Source of the DNA: JACMQX01 sp040385105
Lineage (GTDB): Bacteria; Pseudomonadota; Gammaproteobacteria; Burkholderiales; Burkholderiaceae_C
DNA length: 64,000 bases
Assembly (NCBI GenBank): GCA_040385105.1
Contig: JAZKHY010000043.1
Span: forward strand, 1-64,000
Reading direction: 5' to 3'
The notes below the pieces were generated by a model, which had not been told where the DNA came from, made no database searches, and was given only the letters and a program-made list of their open reading frames with translations. The position numbers were made by a program, and so were the translations under genes. Below, in pieces: positions 10,081 through 19,478 of this stretch. Position 1 is the stretch's first letter; every line of letters begins with the position of its first letter.

Positions 10081-11279
10081 TTCTGCTCCTCTGCCTGGAA
10101 TCCTGCCTTGTGCAACGCGGCCAATACATCGGCAATATGCTGGCGGCCGCGCGTCTGGATCACGAGCTCGATCTCCACGCTCTGCGCCGAGAGCGAGGTG
10201 AAGGCGCGCTGGTGGTGCACTTCATCGATGTTCGCGCCGGCATCGGCGACGATGGCGGTGATGCTGGCCAGCATGCCCGGAATGTCGCGCGAGCTGATGC
10301 GGATGCGCGCCAGCCGCCCGGCGCGCACCATGCCGCGTTCGATGATGGCGGCCAACAACAAAGGATCGATGTTCCCGCCGCACAGCACCAGGCCGATCTT
10401 GCGGCCCCTGAAGCGCTCCGGGTATTTGAGCAGGGCCGCCAGGCCCGCGGCGCCCGCGCCTTCCACCAGGGTCTTTTCAATCTCCAGCAGCATCACGATG
10501 GCCTGCTCGATGTCGCCCTCGTCCACCAGTACCAGGTCGTCAACCCGGCTCTCGATGACTTCGCGGGGCAGTTTGCCGGGCGTGCCCACCGCAATGCCTT
10601 CCGCGATGGTGCTCATTCCCTGCGGGTGGCTGGTGCCCTTGACGGCATTGACCATGGCCGGGAAGCGCATGGTCTGCACACCGACAACCTCAATGCCCGG
10701 CTTCATCGCCTTCGCCGCCGTGGCGATGCCCGCGATCAGCCCGCCGCCGCCCACGGCAATGATGAGCGTGTCGATCTCGGGCACGGCCTCGAGCATCTCC
10801 AGGCCCACCGTGCCCTGCCCGGCCATGATGGCCTCATCGTCATACGGGTGGATGAAGGTCAGCTCCTGCTCTGCAGCGAGCGCCAGCGCATGGGCGCGCG
10901 CTTCATCGAGCGTGTCGCCATGCAGCACGATCTCGGCGCCAAAGCCCCGCGTGCGCTCGACCTTCACGCCCGGCGTGAAGCGCGGCATGACGATCACCGC
11001 GCGCAGGCCGAGGCGCTGCGCGTGGTAAGCCACACCCTGCGCATGGTTGCCCGCGCTCATGGCCACCACGCCGCGCCGCTGCTCTTCATCAGACAGCTGG
11101 GCCAGCTTGTTGCACGCGCCGCGCTCCTTGAACGAGGCGGTGAACTGCAGGTTCTCGAACTTCAGGAACACCTGCGCACCCACCACCTGCGAGAGCGTGC
11201 GCGACTCGACGCAGGGTGTATTGAGCACCTGGCCCTGCAGGCGTTGCGCTGCTTGTGTAACGTCAGCCAATTCGATCAT
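10077..11279 (-). CDS. ilvA: Threonine ammonia-lyase with C-terminal ACT domain
   Basis: A pyridoxal-phosphate enzyme of 400 residues that would deaminate threonine to 2-oxobutyrate, feeding isoleucine synthesis or threonine breakdown. The PLP lysine is in the motif FTASFKERGACNKL, and the glycine-rich phosphate loop is IIAVGGGGLIAGIA. The last 75 residues form one ACT-like regulatory domain (RISSRDIPGMLASITAI...). One ACT domain and this length resemble the short catabolic/biosynthetic type rather than the 500-residue IlvA. The gene is upstream of and overlaps the thioesterase gene. Confidence 0.9.
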   Translation of the reverse strand: MIELADVTQAAQRLQGQVLNTPCVESRTLSQVVGAQVFLKFENLQFTASFKERGACNKLAQLSDEEQRRGVVAMSAGNHAQGVAYHAQRLGLRAVIVMPRFTPGVKVERTRGFGAEIVLHGDTLDEARAHALALAAEQELTFIHPYDDEAIMAGQGTVGLEMLEAVPEIDTLIIAVGGGGLIAGIATAAKAMKPGIEVVGVQTMRFPAMVNAVKGTSHPQGMSTIAEGIAVGTPGKLPREVIESRVDDLVLVDEGDIEQAIVMLLEIEKTLVEGAGAAGLAALLKYPERFRGRKIGLVLCGGNIDPLLLAAIIERGMVRAGRLARIRISSRDIPGMLASITAIVADAGANIDEVHHQRAFTSLSAQSVEIELVIQTRGRQHIADVLAALHKAGFQAEEQK

Positions 11280-11399
11280 GGCTGGATTGTGGCGCTTAAA
11301 AAGCCCTGCCCTGTGGCGGTTTTCTCACAATCACCGTCTTCCATGTTGTATCAAGTCGCGTTATCGTAAGGGCGCGAATGTCGCTGCTGGAGGCTTTGC

Positions 11400-13718
11400 A
11401 TGGTCAAGCGTTCTCTGGATTTGCAGGTACTTCCCTCACCGGGCCTCAAGGATGCGCCGGTGCTGGACCTGATGTGTTCGCACTTCGTTCTGACCCTTGC
11501 CGCAAAGCAGGGCGCCAAGTTCAACGTGCGGCGCGACCTCAACGGCCTGCTGTCGCTGGCCGGGCGCCACCTTGCATGGCCGGCGCCGGTGCTGGCGCGC
11601 CTGCGCGAGTTCCTCACCCGCCGCTGCAAGGACAACGAATTCTGGCGCGGCCACGAGGCGCTGGCCACCCGCGAGTTCCTCGACCGCCACGGCGTCTGGC
11701 GCGGCCCCTACGAAGAAGGTACGCTTTTCTTCTACCTTGATGAATACGCCAAGGACCAGCCCAAAGACCTTCTCTCGCTGCTGGCCGTCACCGGCGACTG
11801 GCTCACGCATGTGCTCAAGAAGCAGTCCACGCTGGTGGAAAAGAACATCGACGCCCTGTCCGGCCTGCTGCAGCTGAACAAGGCCGAGCGTGCCCTGCTG
11901 CTGTACGGCACGCTGGCGCGCTACCAGCGCGACCTGCGCAGCCTGCTGGTGGAGTTCAAGGTCAACAACGCGCCCGAGGCCTATGCGGCGATTGCCGATG
12001 TGGCGGGCGTCAATGCCGCCGAAGTGGGCGAGGCGCTGCGCGCGGGCTCGCGGCTGGAGCGCATCGGCCTGGTGGAGAACCTGATCTCCGAGCACAACAT
12101 CACCGACCTGGCCGACCTGATGAAAGTCAGCGAGAAGCTGCCGCCGGTGCTGATGCGCGAGTACCGCGACCAGAGCGAGCTCATGGCGGTGTTCACCCGG
12201 CCGTCGGCCAAGTCCACGCTGGCGCTCAACGACTTCAGCTTTGTGGACGATGACGTGCAGGTGCTGCGGGCGCTCCTGCGCAATGCCGTGGCGCGCAAGG
12301 AGGCCGGCGTCAACATCCTGCTGTACGGGCCGCCCGGCACCGGCAAGACGGAGCTGGCCAAGGTGGTCGCGCAGGCGGCGGGGCTGGACCTGTTCGAGGT
12401 CGAATACGCCGACCGCGACGGCAACTCGCTCTCGGGCCGCGACCGCTACCGGTCATTGCAGATTGCCCAGGTGTTCCTCAAGGGCAGCGCGCAGGCGGCG
12501 CTGCTGTTTGACGAGGTCGAGGACGTGTTCCCGCCCATCAGCTCCGAGGCGGCGCAGCTCATGGCGCGCGCCGAGCAGGTGGCCGCGCCCAGCAACGGCA
12601 GCGTGAGCGGCAAGGCCTGGGTCAACCAGATCCTGGAGTCCAACGCGGTGCCGACCATCTGGATCACCAATCGCATCGAGCAGATCGACCCGGCCTTCCG
12701 CCGCCGCTTTGCCTACCACCTGGAGCTCAAGTCGCCGCCGCCCGGCGCGCGCGAGGGCCTGGTGCGCAAGACGCTGGAGGGCGTGCCGGTCTCCGACGCC
12801 TTCGTGGCCAGGCTCACCGAACGCAAGGGCCTGACGCCGGCGCAGATCCGCACCGCCGTGCGCTTTGCCGGACTTGCCCATACGGAGGGCGATGCAGCCC
12901 CCGAAGGCACAGCCATGGAAGGCCTGATCGAGAGGCAGCTGCGCAATGCCGACCAGGCGCTGGGCAACCGCGCGGCCGACAAGCGCGGCCGGCTCACGGT
13001 GACCACCTGGGACATCGGCATGCTGAACGTCGAGACGCGCTTCGAGATACCGCGCGTGGTGGAGGCGCTGAAGGCGCGCGGGCACGGCACGCTGTGCTTC
13101 TACGGTGCACCTGGCACGGGCAAGACGGCCCTGGCCGAGTACATCGCCAAGGCGCTGGACAAGCCGCTGCTGATCAAGCAGGCCAGCGACCTGATGAGCA
13201 AGTACGTGGGCGAGACCGAGCAGAACATGGCGGCGATGTTCCGCGAGGCCGAGAACGAGAAGGCCGTGCTGCTGCTGGACGAGGCCGACAGCTTCCTGCA
13301 GGACCGGCGCGGCGCACAGCGCACCTACGAAGTGACGGAAGTCAACGAAATGCTCCAGGGCATGGAGCGCTACAACGGCATCTTCGTCTGCACCACCAAC
13401 CTGCTGGACCGCATCGACCAGGCGGCGCTCAGGCGCTTCACCTTCAAGATCAAGTTCAACCCGCTCACGCCTGAGCAGCGCGAGAAGATGCTGGTGACGG
13501 AGGCGCTGGGCGGCGATGCATCGCTGCTCACGGACGAAGTCCGCCAGCGGCTGGCCAGGCTCGACCAGCTGTGCCCTGGCGATTTTGCTGCGGTCAAGCG
13601 GCAGACTGACATCCTCGCCGCCGAGTTCACCGCCGATGAATTCCTGGCGCAGCTTGAGGCCGAACACCGCATCAAGCCGGAAGTCCGCGAGGCGCGCAGC
13701 ATGGGCTTCATGCAATAA
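11400..13718 (+). CDS. Protein with two AAA+ ATPase modules
   Basis: A 772-residue protein. The first 230 residues are helical and not recognised. The first AAA module has Walker A GPPGTGKTELAKV and Walker B LLFDEVEDV, and an arginine-finger-like region PAFRRRF. The second has GAPGTGKTALAEY, VLLLDEADSF and AALRRFTFKI. Both look competent to bind and hydrolyse ATP. The tandem arrangement resembles Cdc48/ClpX-like remodelling proteins, but the N-terminal domain that would choose the substrate is unfamiliar. A good ribosome binding site (GGAGG) precedes the start. It stands alone between ilvA and a Bug receptor gene. Confidence 0.88.
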   Translation: MVKRSLDLQVLPSPGLKDAPVLDLMCSHFVLTLAAKQGAKFNVRRDLNGLLSLAGRHLAWPAPVLARLREFLTRRCKDNEFWRGHEALATREFLDRHGVWRGPYEEGTLFFYLDEYAKDQPKDLLSLLAVTGDWLTHVLKKQSTLVEKNIDALSGLLQLNKAERALLLYGTLARYQRDLRSLLVEFKVNNAPEAYAAIADVAGVNAAEVGEALRAGSRLERIGLVENLISEHNITDLADLMKVSEKLPPVLMREYRDQSELMAVFTRPSAKSTLALNDFSFVDDDVQVLRALLRNAVARKEAGVNILLYGPPGTGKTELAKVVAQAAGLDLFEVEYADRDGNSLSGRDRYRSLQIAQVFLKGSAQAALLFDEVEDVFPPISSEAAQLMARAEQVAAPSNGSVSGKAWVNQILESNAVPTIWITNRIEQIDPAFRRRFAYHLELKSPPPGAREGLVRKTLEGVPVSDAFVARLTERKGLTPAQIRTAVRFAGLAHTEGDAAPEGTAMEGLIERQLRNADQALGNRAADKRGRLTVTTWDIGMLNVETRFEIPRVVEALKARGHGTLCFYGAPGTGKTALAEYIAKALDKPLLIKQASDLMSKYVGETEQNMAAMFREAENEKAVLLLDEADSFLQDRRGAQRTYEVTEVNEMLQGMERYNGIFVCTTNLLDRIDQAALRRFTFKIKFNPLTPEQREKMLVTEALGGDASLLTDEVRQRLARLDQLCPGDFAAVKRQTDILAAEFTADEFLAQLEAEHRIKPEVREARSMGFMQ

Positions 13719-13724
13719 AGCTCA

Positions 13725-13741
13725 TTGGCACGGCTTTCGCT
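13725..13741 (+). promoter_or_regulatory. Near-consensus sigma-54 promoter
   Basis: TTGGCACGGCTTTCGCT has the -24 element TTGGCACG and a GC at -12 exactly ten bases after the GG, with one mismatch (TCGC for TTGC). It lies 34 bp upstream of the Bug receptor start and 3 kb before a gene for a sigma-54 activator. Confidence 0.5.
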
Positions 13742-13774
13742 TTGGCTGGGTACCCAACCAAAGAGGTATCCAGA

Positions 13775-14773
13775 ATGACCTGTTCACCCGCCAACAAGCC
13801 AGCCGCCGGCCTGCGCCGCCGTTCCGCCCTGCAGTTCCTTGCAACCGGCGCGGCCAGCGTCGCCTTCCCGGCTTTTGCCGCCTGGCCCGACAAGCCCATC
13901 AAGCTGGTGGTCACCTTCCCGGCCGGCGGCGCGAGCGACATCGTTGCGCGGGTCATGGCCGAGCAACTGGCCAGGAAACTGGGCTCACCCGTGGTGGTGG
14001 ACAACAAGCCCGGCGCCGGCGGCAGCGTCGGCGGCCTGCTGGTGACGCAGGCGCCGGCCGACGGCTACACGCTGATGCTCAGCAATTCAACCCCCATCTC
14101 CATCGGCCCGTTCGCGCTGGAGAAGCAGCCGTATGACCCTGTCGCCGGCTTCACCCATGTGGCGATGATCGGCACCGCGCCCTGCGTCGTCATGGCCACG
14201 CCTTCGGCACCCATCAAGACCATCACCGACGTCGAGGCGCAGGCCCGCAAGCAGGGCCGGCTGGACTTCGGCTCCGGCGGCCCGGCGTCCATCGGCCACA
14301 TCTATGGCGAGCTGATGAAGAAAACCATGGGCGTGAACCTGGTGCATGTGCCCTACCGCGGCGGCGCGCCGATGACCACCGACCTGATCTCCGGGATCAT
14401 CCCCATCGGCATCGATGTGGTCACTGCGTTTGTGCCGTATTTCAAGAGCGGCCAGCTGGTGCCGCTGGCGGTCACCTCGGCCAACCGCTCGCCGCTGGTG
14501 CCGGATGTGCCAAGCGTGGTCGAGTTCGGCTACCGCAAGCTGGTGCTGGACAACTTCTTCGGCCTGTCCGGCCCGCCCAACCTGCCGGCGGACGTGGTGG
14601 CGCGCCTGAATGCGGCCTGCAACGAGGTGCTGGCGCAGGCGGACGTCAAAAAGCGGATGCTGGACCTGGGCATCTCGACCAGCCCCACCAGCACGGCCGG
14701 ATTCACCGGGTTCGTGAAGGAGCAGGTCGCTGCGCTGTCACCGGCGGTCAAGGGCGCCGGGGTCAAGCTCTAG
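13775..14773 (+). CDS. Bug/TctC-type periplasmic solute receptor
   Basis: A 332-residue extracytoplasmic receptor of the Bug family, very abundant in Burkholderiales. It has an N-terminal export signal with an RRRSALQFL stretch that could be a Tat signal. The mature part starts AAWPDKPIKLVVTFPAGGASD, the typical Bug opening that contributes to carboxylate binding. No membrane subunits (TctA/TctB) are adjacent, as is common for orphan Bug proteins. The ATG at 13775 follows AAGAGG. A possible sigma-54 promoter upstream suggests control by the two-component system at 15223-18162. The ligand is unknown. Confidence 0.92.
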   Translation: MTCSPANKPAAGLRRRSALQFLATGAASVAFPAFAAWPDKPIKLVVTFPAGGASDIVARVMAEQLARKLGSPVVVDNKPGAGGSVGGLLVTQAPADGYTLMLSNSTPISIGPFALEKQPYDPVAGFTHVAMIGTAPCVVMATPSAPIKTITDVEAQARKQGRLDFGSGGPASIGHIYGELMKKTMGVNLVHVPYRGGAPMTTDLISGIIPIGIDVVTAFVPYFKSGQLVPLAVTSANRSPLVPDVPSVVEFGYRKLVLDNFFGLSGPPNLPADVVARLNAACNEVLAQADVKKRMLDLGISTSPTSTAGFTGFVKEQVAALSPAVKGAGVKL

Positions 14774-14813
14774 GCGCAGGCCGGCAAGGCCCGGGGCAAG
14801 GCGCGTGAAGGTG

Positions 14814-15020
14814 TCAGCGGACAACGCTGAGGTAGGCGCGGGCGGCGTCGCGCAGTTCGGCGGCCTGGTGCGGGTTCTGGCCGGCACGGGCTTCGGCGCT
14901 GGTGAGCAGGTCGTGCGCGATACCCTGGGAGGGCGCGCTGTTGCGGCTGGCGTGGCGGGGCGTGAGCGTCGGGCGGTTCCAGTTGCGCATCCGGGTCATG
15001 AGGGAGAGAGCGGTAAACAT
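14814..15020 (-). CDS. Small hypothetical protein (68 aa)
   Basis: An ORF of 68 residues starting MFTALSLMTRMRNWNRPTLT. It is basic, with no signal peptide or clear membrane segment, and a helical C-terminal half rich in Ala and Arg. Third codon positions are almost all G or C, as in real genes of this window, which is the main support. The ribosome binding site is weak. It is convergent with the Bug gene and divergent from the sensor kinase. Function unknown. Confidence 0.55.
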   Translation of the reverse strand: MFTALSLMTRMRNWNRPTLTPRHASRNSAPSQGIAHDLLTSAEARAGQNPHQAAELRDAARAYLSVVR

Positions 15021-15222
15021 ATGAAAGTCACCGGGTCAGCGGTGAAAAGTTGCGATAGACAAAGAATAAGGGTTTTCCCTAGGAATTCAAACCCAGGCTC
15101 ATGCCTTTCCCGCATAACCTTGAACATCAGCGCATCCAACATGGCTCTTTTGTGCAGAAAGACCGCGAAAAGCGCCATTTGTTACAGCTATGCTCGCAGC
15201 CCATGAAGCTGTTTTTTGCGCA

Positions 15223-16785
15223 ATGAGCGCAGCGCCTCCAGAATCCGACCTCGACACGACGGCGCGCCTGCGCGCCGAGATCAGTCGCCGCACCGATGCC
15301 GAGCGGACGCTGCATGAAGTAACGCAACGCCTGCAGACCCTGATCGACACGGCCAACGATGCCGTCATCACGATCGACGACAACAGCATCATCATGGACT
15401 GGAACGCCACGGCAACCAGCATGTTCGGCTGGGGCCCGGAAGAGACGGTCGGCCGCATCCTGACCGACTTCATCGTGCCGCATGTGCACCGGGGCTCCCA
15501 CCACAACGGCCTGTCCCATTACCTCAAGAGCGGGGAAGGCCCCATCCTGAACCGCCGCATCGAGACCTCCGCGCTGCGCAGGAGCGGCGAGGAGTTTGAC
15601 GTGGAGCTGTCGGTCTGGCCGGTGCGCGTGGGCGACCACTGGACCTTCAGCTCGTTCATACGCGACATCTCGGGCCGCAAGCTGGCCGAGCGCGCGCTGG
15701 CGGAGTCCGAAGCCAAGTACCGCCGCGTGGTGGAGAACGTCAACGAAGGCATCCTTGTCACCGCCGGCGGCCGCATCCTGTATGCCAACCCGCGCGCGCT
15801 GGAACTCACCGGCCTGGACGAGGAGACCGCCAAGTCAAAGCCGTTCATCGAGTTCATCCACCCGGACGACCGCGAGATGGTGCTGGGCAACCACATGCGC
15901 CGCCTGCGCGGCGAGGTAGTGGAGAACCACTACCACTTCCGGGTGATCCATTCGGGCGGCGACATCCGCTGGCTGGAGATCAGCGCCGTGGTGTTCGAAT
16001 GGCTGGCGGCGCCGGCCACGCTGAACTTCCTGACCGACGTGACCCTGAAGCGCCAGATCGAGCAGGACATCCGCACGGCGCTGGAGCGCGAGCGCGAGCT
16101 CTCGGAACTCAAGTCGCGTTTTGTGGCCGTGGCCTCGCATGAATTCCGCACGCCGCTGGCGGCCATCCTGTCGTCGGTGGAGCTGCTGGACGACTACGGC
16201 GACAGCTTCCCGGCCGAGGAGCGCAAGGAAATCCTCGGGCTGATCAAGACCGCCGTGAAGCGCATGAACGGCATGGTCGAGCAGGTGCTGGTGACAAGCC
16301 GGCTGGAGTCGCGCGGCTTTGCCTTCGACCCGCGGCCGCTGCCGGTGCCCGAGGTGCTGGCGCAGATCACGGCCGAGGTGGACCGGGCCAACTCGCGGGT
16401 GCGCCGAATTGCGCTTGAATGCACCGGCCTTGAGGCCATGCGCCACATCGACGAGCGGCTGCTGCGCCACATCCTGGCCAACCTGCTGAGCAATGCCATG
16501 AAGTATTCGCCGCCCGGCTCGCCGGTGCTGTGCACCGCAGCGGCCGAAGGCGACCGGCTGGTGCTGGGCATCGCCGACCGCGGCATCGGCGTGCCGCAGG
16601 CCGACCTGCCGCGCCTGTTCGAGTCTTTCCACCGCGGCACCAACGTCGGCAACATCCAGGGCACGGGCATCGGCCTGCACATCGTCAAGGAATGCGTGGA
16701 CCTGCACCACGGCACCATTGCCGTCGAGAGCACCGTGGGCCAGGGCACCACGTTCCGCGTGCTGCTGCACGCACCTCCCGTCTAA
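15223..16785 (+). CDS. Soluble PAS-domain sensor histidine kinase
   Basis: A cytoplasmic sensor kinase of about 520 residues without transmembrane segments. Two PAS domains (roughly residues 30-150 and 155-280) precede the phosphoacceptor motif ASHEFRTPLAAILSS, and the ATPase domain has the N box NLLSNAMKY, DRGIGVP and GTGIGLHIVKE. PAS domains usually sense redox, ligands or light; no cofactor can be assigned. The start at 15223 (MSAAPPESD) was preferred, and 15190 is also possible. The response regulator gene follows after 18 bp. Confidence 0.92.
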   Translation: MSAAPPESDLDTTARLRAEISRRTDAERTLHEVTQRLQTLIDTANDAVITIDDNSIIMDWNATATSMFGWGPEETVGRILTDFIVPHVHRGSHHNGLSHYLKSGEGPILNRRIETSALRRSGEEFDVELSVWPVRVGDHWTFSSFIRDISGRKLAERALAESEAKYRRVVENVNEGILVTAGGRILYANPRALELTGLDEETAKSKPFIEFIHPDDREMVLGNHMRRLRGEVVENHYHFRVIHSGGDIRWLEISAVVFEWLAAPATLNFLTDVTLKRQIEQDIRTALERERELSELKSRFVAVASHEFRTPLAAILSSVELLDDYGDSFPAEERKEILGLIKTAVKRMNGMVEQVLVTSRLESRGFAFDPRPLPVPEVLAQITAEVDRANSRVRRIALECTGLEAMRHIDERLLRHILANLLSNAMKYSPPGSPVLCTAAAEGDRLVLGIADRGIGVPQADLPRLFESFHRGTNVGNIQGTGIGLHIVKECVDLHHGTIAVESTVGQGTTFRVLLHAPPV

Positions 16786-16803
16786 AGGACGGCTCAACAC
16801 ACC

Positions 16804-18162
16804 ATGGCAAGCATCCTCATCGTTGACGACGACCCTTCACTGCTGCGCCTGCTGGCGCTGCGCCTGCGCCACGAAGGCCACGACCTCATCGAGGCCGACA
16901 GCGGCGAAGCCGCCCTCGCCCGGCTGGACCATGAACTGCCGCAGCTGCTCATCACCGACCTGCGCATGGGCGGCATGGACGGCCTGCAGCTGTTCGAGGC
17001 GGTGCACCGGCGCCATCCGCTGCTGCCGGTGCTGATCCTCACCGCGCACGGCACCATTCCCGATGCGGTCAAGGCCCTGCAGCGCGGCGTGTTCGGCTAC
17101 ATCACCAAGCCTTTTGAAGCGCACGAGCTCATGGCCGAGGTGGACCGGGCGCTTGCGGCTTCCGTCGCGCTGGGCGCCAACATGCCCATCCACGGCTCCG
17201 GCGAGGAGCCCGGCGAGGCCTGGCGCGAGTCCATCATCACCCGCAGCCCGCGCATGGCCCAAGTGCTGGCCGAGGCCCGGCTCATGGCGCAGAGCGACGC
17301 CTCCGTGCTCATCCACGGCGACAGCGGCACCGGCAAGGAACTGCTGGCCCGCGCCATCCATGCGGCCAGCCCGCGCGGGCGCGAGCCGCTGGTGGCGGTG
17401 AACTGCGGCGCGATTCCCGAGAACCTGATCGAGTCCGAGCTCTTCGGCCACGTCAAGGGCGCGTTCACCGGCGCCGTGCGCGACAACCCGGGCCTGTTTG
17501 CCAGTGCCAACCACGGCACGATCTTCCTGGACGAGATCGCCGACCTGCCGCTGGCCATGCAGGTCAAGCTGCTGCGGGTGCTGCAGGAGCGCGAGGTGCG
17601 CCCGGTCGGCGCCACACGCTCACAGAAGATCAACGTCCGGGTCATCTCGGCGAGCCACCGCACGCTGGAGTCGGAAGTGGCGGCCGGGCGCTTCCGCGAG
17701 GACCTGTTCTACCGGCTCAATGTCGTCGGCCTGACGCTGCCGCCGCTGGCCGAGCGGCGCGAGGACATCGCCCTGATGGCGCAGCATTTCATGGTGACGC
17801 TGGCGCAGCGCTACGGCAAGCCCGTCAGCGGCTTTGGCCCCGGGTCGCTGGAGATGCTCGGATCTGCGCAGTGGCCCGGCAATGTGCGGCAGCTGCAGAA
17901 CGTGGTCGAAAAATGCGTCGTGCTGTCCACCGGGCCGATCATCCCGGCCTCGCTGGTGCAGCGCGCGCTGGCCAACCAGGCCGGCGACATGCTGCCGTTT
18001 GACGAGGCGCGCCGCCAGTTCGAGCGCGACTACCTGACCCAGCTGCTGAAGATCACCAGCGGCAACGTCACCCAGGCCGCGAAGATGGCGCAGCGCAACC
18101 GGACTGACTTCTACACCCTCATGGGCCGCCACCAGCTCGACCCGGCCAGCTTCAAGGCCTGA
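16804..18162 (+). CDS. NtrC-family sigma-54-dependent response regulator
   Basis: A 452-residue response regulator with an N-terminal receiver (DDDP acidic pocket, phospho-Asp in LLITDLRMGG, the lysine in YITKPFE), a central sigma-54 activating AAA+ domain and a C-terminal Fis-type helix-turn-helix (SGNVTQAAKMAQRNRTDFY). The Walker A motif is GDSGTGKE and the sigma-54 contact loop GAFTGA is intact, so it should activate sigma-54 promoters. It is the partner of the PAS kinase upstream. Candidate targets with near-consensus -24/-12 sites lie at 13725 and 18344. The architecture resembles GlrR/QseF. Confidence 0.94.
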   Translation: MASILIVDDDPSLLRLLALRLRHEGHDLIEADSGEAALARLDHELPQLLITDLRMGGMDGLQLFEAVHRRHPLLPVLILTAHGTIPDAVKALQRGVFGYITKPFEAHELMAEVDRALAASVALGANMPIHGSGEEPGEAWRESIITRSPRMAQVLAEARLMAQSDASVLIHGDSGTGKELLARAIHAASPRGREPLVAVNCGAIPENLIESELFGHVKGAFTGAVRDNPGLFASANHGTIFLDEIADLPLAMQVKLLRVLQEREVRPVGATRSQKINVRVISASHRTLESEVAAGRFREDLFYRLNVVGLTLPPLAERREDIALMAQHFMVTLAQRYGKPVSGFGPGSLEMLGSAQWPGNVRQLQNVVEKCVVLSTGPIIPASLVQRALANQAGDMLPFDEARRQFERDYLTQLLKITSGNVTQAAKMAQRNRTDFYTLMGRHQLDPASFKA

Positions 18163-18343
18163 AACCTGCCAACGGGCGATAGCGTGACATAGGTCCGCGC
18201 GCAACTGTCTGCATTCGCCGACACGCCAACTACCTGATTTCATTGAGGTTTCCGTTCCGCTGACGCCGGGGTGTCGGCAAACACAGACAGTACGCCTGGA
18301 CGGGAAGTGCGCCAAGTCATTGATTTCATTGAGAAAGTGGGTC

Positions 18344-18359
18344 TGGCACGCGACTTGAG
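18344..18359 (+). promoter_or_regulatory. Near-consensus sigma-54 promoter
   Basis: TGGCACGCGACTTGAG has a perfect -24 element (CTGGCACG with the base before) and TTGA at -12 with the correct ten-base spacing from GG. It lies 50 bp upstream of the hydrolase gene at 18410 and directly downstream of the sigma-54 activator gene. Confidence 0.5.
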
Positions 18360-18409
18360 ATATTCATGCTGCCCTCCGGGGCAAAGCGAACCACCTCAAA
18401 GGCCCGACC

Positions 18410-19417
18410 ATGAAACCGATCCACTTCAGCCGCCTGCGCACTTCGCGCCGCATCCGCCAGTTCAACCTGTCACTGATGGCCACCTTGGCCGTCATGGCCC
18501 TGACTGCCTGCGGCGGTGGCGGCAGCGACGCGCCGGCCATGCCCGCCGCCGTTACGGCCACCGTGATGCTGCAGGAGGACGGCACACCGATGCCCACGCC
18601 AGGCTCCGAGGCGTATGCCGCCATGGAGACGATCGCCTCTGTTGCGCCGGTGACAGCCAGCGAAGTGAGCTTCACCAACAGCGATGGCCTGGTCATCCCG
18701 GCCCGGCTCTACAAGTCGGCAGGCACTGGCACGCTGCCCACGGTGGTGATGATGCACGGCTGCGCGGGCGTTTACTCTTACAGCGACCCGGCGCTCGGTG
18801 TATCCGGAACCCACAAGGAATGGGCGAAGCGCCTGAACGATGCAGGCTATGCCGCATTGCTGGTGGACAGCTTCACGCCGCGCAGCACGCAGAACCAGTG
18901 CGGCAACGGCGTTGCCGGCGTGGACGAGGCGGTTGATCGCCCGAAGGACGCACGGGCTGCACTCCAGTGGATCGTGAGCAATGCTGTCGCACCGGCGGAC
19001 CGTGTTGCGCTGATCGGCTGGTCCAACGGCGGCAGCGCGACGATGGCGACGCTGGACAGCTCGCATGCCACGCCCGGCAGCCTGCGTTTTGCCGGCGGCT
19101 TCTCTTTCTACCCGGGCTGCGGCCTGTTGAACAATTTTGGCGGCATCAGCATGAGCAGCTGGCTGCCGTATGCGCCGCTGGAGATCCTCCATGCCGCCAC
19201 CGACCCGCTCTACACCGCTGGCAGCTGCGGCACCCGCGTCAACCGCGCCCACACGGCGGGCGCCGTGGGGCTGAACCTCACGGTGTATGCCGGCGCACGC
19301 CACAGCTTTGACCTGGCCACCTCGGTCAAGGCGCCCTACACCCAGGCTGACGTGGAGGCCAAGCAGGCTGCCGACGCCGTGGTGATGCAGAAACTCGCAA
19401 CCCTGCTCACGCCCTGA
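18410..19417 (+). CDS. Dienelactone-hydrolase-family lipoprotein
   Basis: A 335-residue alpha/beta hydrolase exported as a probable lipoprotein: a hydrophobic signal ends in the lipobox LTAC followed by a Gly-rich stretch. The hydrolase core shows the oxyanion region VVMMHGCAGVY, the nucleophile motif GWSNGGS and a late histidine in GARHSFDLA. The large insertion with several cysteines (QNQCGNGVAG, YPGCGLL, GSCGTR) suggests disulfides in the periplasm. The substrate is unknown; carboxylesters or lactones are likely for the family. A sigma-54-like site upstream links it to the regulator just before it. Confidence 0.85.
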   Translation: MKPIHFSRLRTSRRIRQFNLSLMATLAVMALTACGGGGSDAPAMPAAVTATVMLQEDGTPMPTPGSEAYAAMETIASVAPVTASEVSFTNSDGLVIPARLYKSAGTGTLPTVVMMHGCAGVYSYSDPALGVSGTHKEWAKRLNDAGYAALLVDSFTPRSTQNQCGNGVAGVDEAVDRPKDARAALQWIVSNAVAPADRVALIGWSNGGSATMATLDSSHATPGSLRFAGGFSFYPGCGLLNNFGGISMSSWLPYAPLEILHAATDPLYTAGSCGTRVNRAHTAGAVGLNLTVYAGARHSFDLATSVKAPYTQADVEAKQAADAVVMQKLATLLTP

Positions 19418-19478
19418 ACGCCGGACTTCCCAACCCGGCCACTGATTCCCCCTCACCCATCCACACCAGGAGAACACC

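Noticed and set aside
14805..15206. Plus-strand ORF of 133 residues before the sensor kinase
   Set aside because: Opposite to the small minus-strand ORF with much better third-position GC; its second half covers an AT-richer promoter-like stretch.
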